Positions 62,867-64,000 of a stretch of 64,000 nt of DNA are shown one piece after another. Both the position numbers and the translations under genes were made by a program. Numbering within the stretch: the first letter of the stretch is position 1; each line of letters opens with the position of its first letter. Under the pieces are notes generated by a model, which worked only from the letters and a program-made list of their open reading frames with translations, ran no database searches and was not told where the DNA came from. The stretch is from Shewanella algae (GTDB taxonomy: Bacteria > Pseudomonadota > Gammaproteobacteria > Enterobacterales > Shewanellaceae), in assembly GCF_009183365.2 (NCBI RefSeq), contig NZ_CP068230.1:2695001-2759000 (forward strand). Direction: 5' to 3'.

Positions 62867-62966
62867 CTGGTGAGCCCATGGGGGCGACCCACTGCGCAGC
62901 AGGCGCACCTGGCCTGCCGTTGTCTATCCAGACATCAATGTGTCGGATAAGGGTCAGGATTCAGAA

Positions 62967-62998
62967 TAAAAATGGCTGCCAGTGGCAGCCATTTTTTT
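62967..62998. terminator. Bidirectional terminator between infA and clpA
   Basis: AAAAATGGCTGCC-AGT-GGCAGCCATTTTT is symmetric with A and T runs on both strands. It lies 17 bp past the clpA stop, so it ends clpA on the minus strand and backs up the infA terminator. Confidence 0.9.
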
Positions 62999-63014
62999 GT
63001 TTCGACTTAGCTTC

Positions 63015-64000
63015 TCAGGAGATCTTCTCCGGCGCTTCCGTGTTGATTTCCAGTTCGCCATCTTTGACATCCACATGGGCGATGCCACCGGACTCAAGTT
63101 TACCAAACAGGATTTCATCGGCCAGCGGCCGTTTCAGGAGATCCTTGACCACTCTGGCCATAGGTCTGGCCCCCATGGTCTTGTCGTAACCCTTCTCGGC
63201 CAGCAAGGTTCTGGCTTCATCACTGACTTCCAGCGTCACCCCTTTCTGATCCAACTGTGCCTGCAGCTCGACCAGGAACTTGTCCACCACCTTGGCGATA
63301 ATGGTCATATCCAGATGGTTGAACCAGATAATGGAGTCGAGTCGGTTGCGAAACTCGGGCGAGAACACCTTATTGATCTCCGACATCGCATCCTGGCTGT
63401 GATCCTGCTGTTTGAAGCCAATGGACTTACGCACAGTTTCCTGCACCCCGGCATTGGTGGTCATCACCAGGGTCACGTTGCGGAAATCCGCCTTACGCCC
63501 ATTGTTATCGGTCAAAGTACCGTGATCCATTACCTGCAGCAGCAGGTTATAGATATCCGGATGCGCCTTTTCGATTTCATCGAGCAGCACCACACAGTGA
63601 GGCGTCTTGATCACGGCATCGGTCAGCAAACCACCCTGATCGTAGCCGACATACCCCGGAGGCGCGCCAATCAAACGCGACACAGTATGGCTTTCCATAT
63701 ATTCGGACATATCGAAGCGGATAAGCTTGAGCCCGAGGCAAGCCGCCAACTGGTTGGTCACCTCTGTCTTACCCACCCCGGTTGGGCCGGCAAACAGGAA
63801 GCTCCCCACAGGTTTGTTTTCATTGCCAAGACCACTGCGTGCCAGCCGAATCGCCGCGCTGAGGCTCTCTATCGCCTTGTCCTGACCGAACACCACCATC
63901 TTCAGGTTGCGTTCCAGGTTTTTCAGCAAGTCCTTCTCGGAAGAAGTCACTGTTTTTTCCGGGATCCTGGCCATCTTGGCGATAATGGTTTCAATCTCGC
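63015..64000 (-). CDS. clpA: ATP-dependent Clp protease ATP-binding subunit ClpA, C-terminal part
   Basis: The gene runs off the right edge; only the C-terminal half (about 328 residues) is in the window. ClpA unfolds substrates and feeds them to ClpP; with the adaptor ClpS it reads N-degrons. The second AAA+ module is visible: Walker A LFAGPTGVGKTEV, LIGAPPGYVGYDQGG pore loop, Walker B VVLLDEIEKAHP, TTNAGV sensor 1, EFRNRLD arginine-finger and GARPMARVV sensor 2. The frame stays open up to 64000. The infA and aat/bpt neighbourhood matches E. coli clpA-infA-aat. No serW tRNA was seen between clpA and infA. Confidence 0.97.
   Translation of the reverse strand, partial: EIETIIAKMARIPEKTVTSSEKDLLKNLERNLKMVVFGQDKAIESLSAAIRLARSGLGNENKPVGSFLFAGPTGVGKTEVTNQLAACLGLKLIRFDMSEYMESHTVSRLIGAPPGYVGYDQGGLLTDAVIKTPHCVVLLDEIEKAHPDIYNLLLQVMDHGTLTDNNGRKADFRNVTLVMTTNAGVQETVRKSIGFKQQDHSQDAMSEINKVFSPEFRNRLDSIIWFNHLDMTIIAKVVDKFLVELQAQLDQKGVTLEVSDEARTLLAEKGYDKTMGARPMARVVKDLLKRPLADEILFGKLESGGIAHVDVKDGELEINTEAPEKIS

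Noticed and set aside
62824..63014. tRNA-Ser gene expected between infA and clpA from E. coli synteny
   Set aside because: No cloverleaf could be read in this interval; only two terminators are visible.
1..64000. CRISPR array, prophage or integron
   Set aside because: No regularly spaced repeats, no phage structural or integrase genes, and no attI/attC-type sites were seen.

Overview
The window is a gammaproteobacterial chromosome segment, almost certainly Shewanella or a close Alteromonadales relative. Four things point there: the proteins resemble Shewanella orthologues (recalled family knowledge, not a search), a 180-kDa-type NAD-glutamate dehydrogenase sits next to pyrD and zapC, HisB and HisIE are bifunctional, and both aat and bpt are present beside infA and clpA. 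Base composition looks moderately GC-rich, and nearly all of the sequence is ordinary, well-packed core genome.

Left to right: (1) 1-4160, minus strand: the start of fadD, an alpha/beta hydrolase, an exported SAM-methyltransferase-like protein, an M50B-like membrane peptidase, a small unknown and tsaB. (2) 4300-8407, plus strand: an orphan polysaccharide flippase-like protein, a zinc-dependent phospholipase C-like protein, a lipoprotein and hemB. yoaA faces back on the minus strand. (3) 10416-18545: a 9-bp tandem repeat, then a complete his operon with its leader peptide (five consecutive His codons) and attenuator, hisGDCBHAF-I. A 264-bp non-coding element with IS5-like inverted repeats sits exactly at the hisF stop codon and separates hisF from hisI. 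(4) 18743-21337: a DsbA-like and a metallo-beta-lactamase-like gene with a divergent LysR regulator. (5) About 21341-21850: an IS200/IS605 remnant with a deleted, frameshifted transposase but retained end hairpins. (6) 21900-28548: zapC, pyrD and the giant gdhB. (7) 28814-35701: a four-gene envelope cluster (DUF1302 outer-membrane protein, DUF1329 periplasmic protein, YCF48-type propeller, RND/MMPL exporter). This is the best candidate here for a poorly described system. (8) 36017-49563: DUF2835, pepN, prc, proQ, msrC and SOS-type yebG with a perfect LexA box. Then comes the plus-strand intermembrane lipid-transport locus letA (split in two genes) and letB, a SpmAB-like membrane protein, and rsmF. 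(9) 49933-56902: tatD, pilZ, holB, tmk, mltG, pabC, dcd, udk and mrp, with divergent metG. (10) 59161-64000: a Nif3-like protein, a Lys/Ala-rich small protein, a glycine-zipper protein, and the N-degron set aat-bpt with infA and the end of clpA.

Several blocks work as units. The his operon makes histidine under leader-peptide attenuation. LetA/LetB and the DUF1302/DUF1329/RND cluster are both envelope-spanning and probably act on lipids or other hydrophobic compounds. Aat and Bpt add N-terminal destabilising residues for delivery to ClpA. holB, tmk, dcd and udk supply replication and nucleotide metabolism. No rRNA, tRNA, prophage or CRISPR array was seen.
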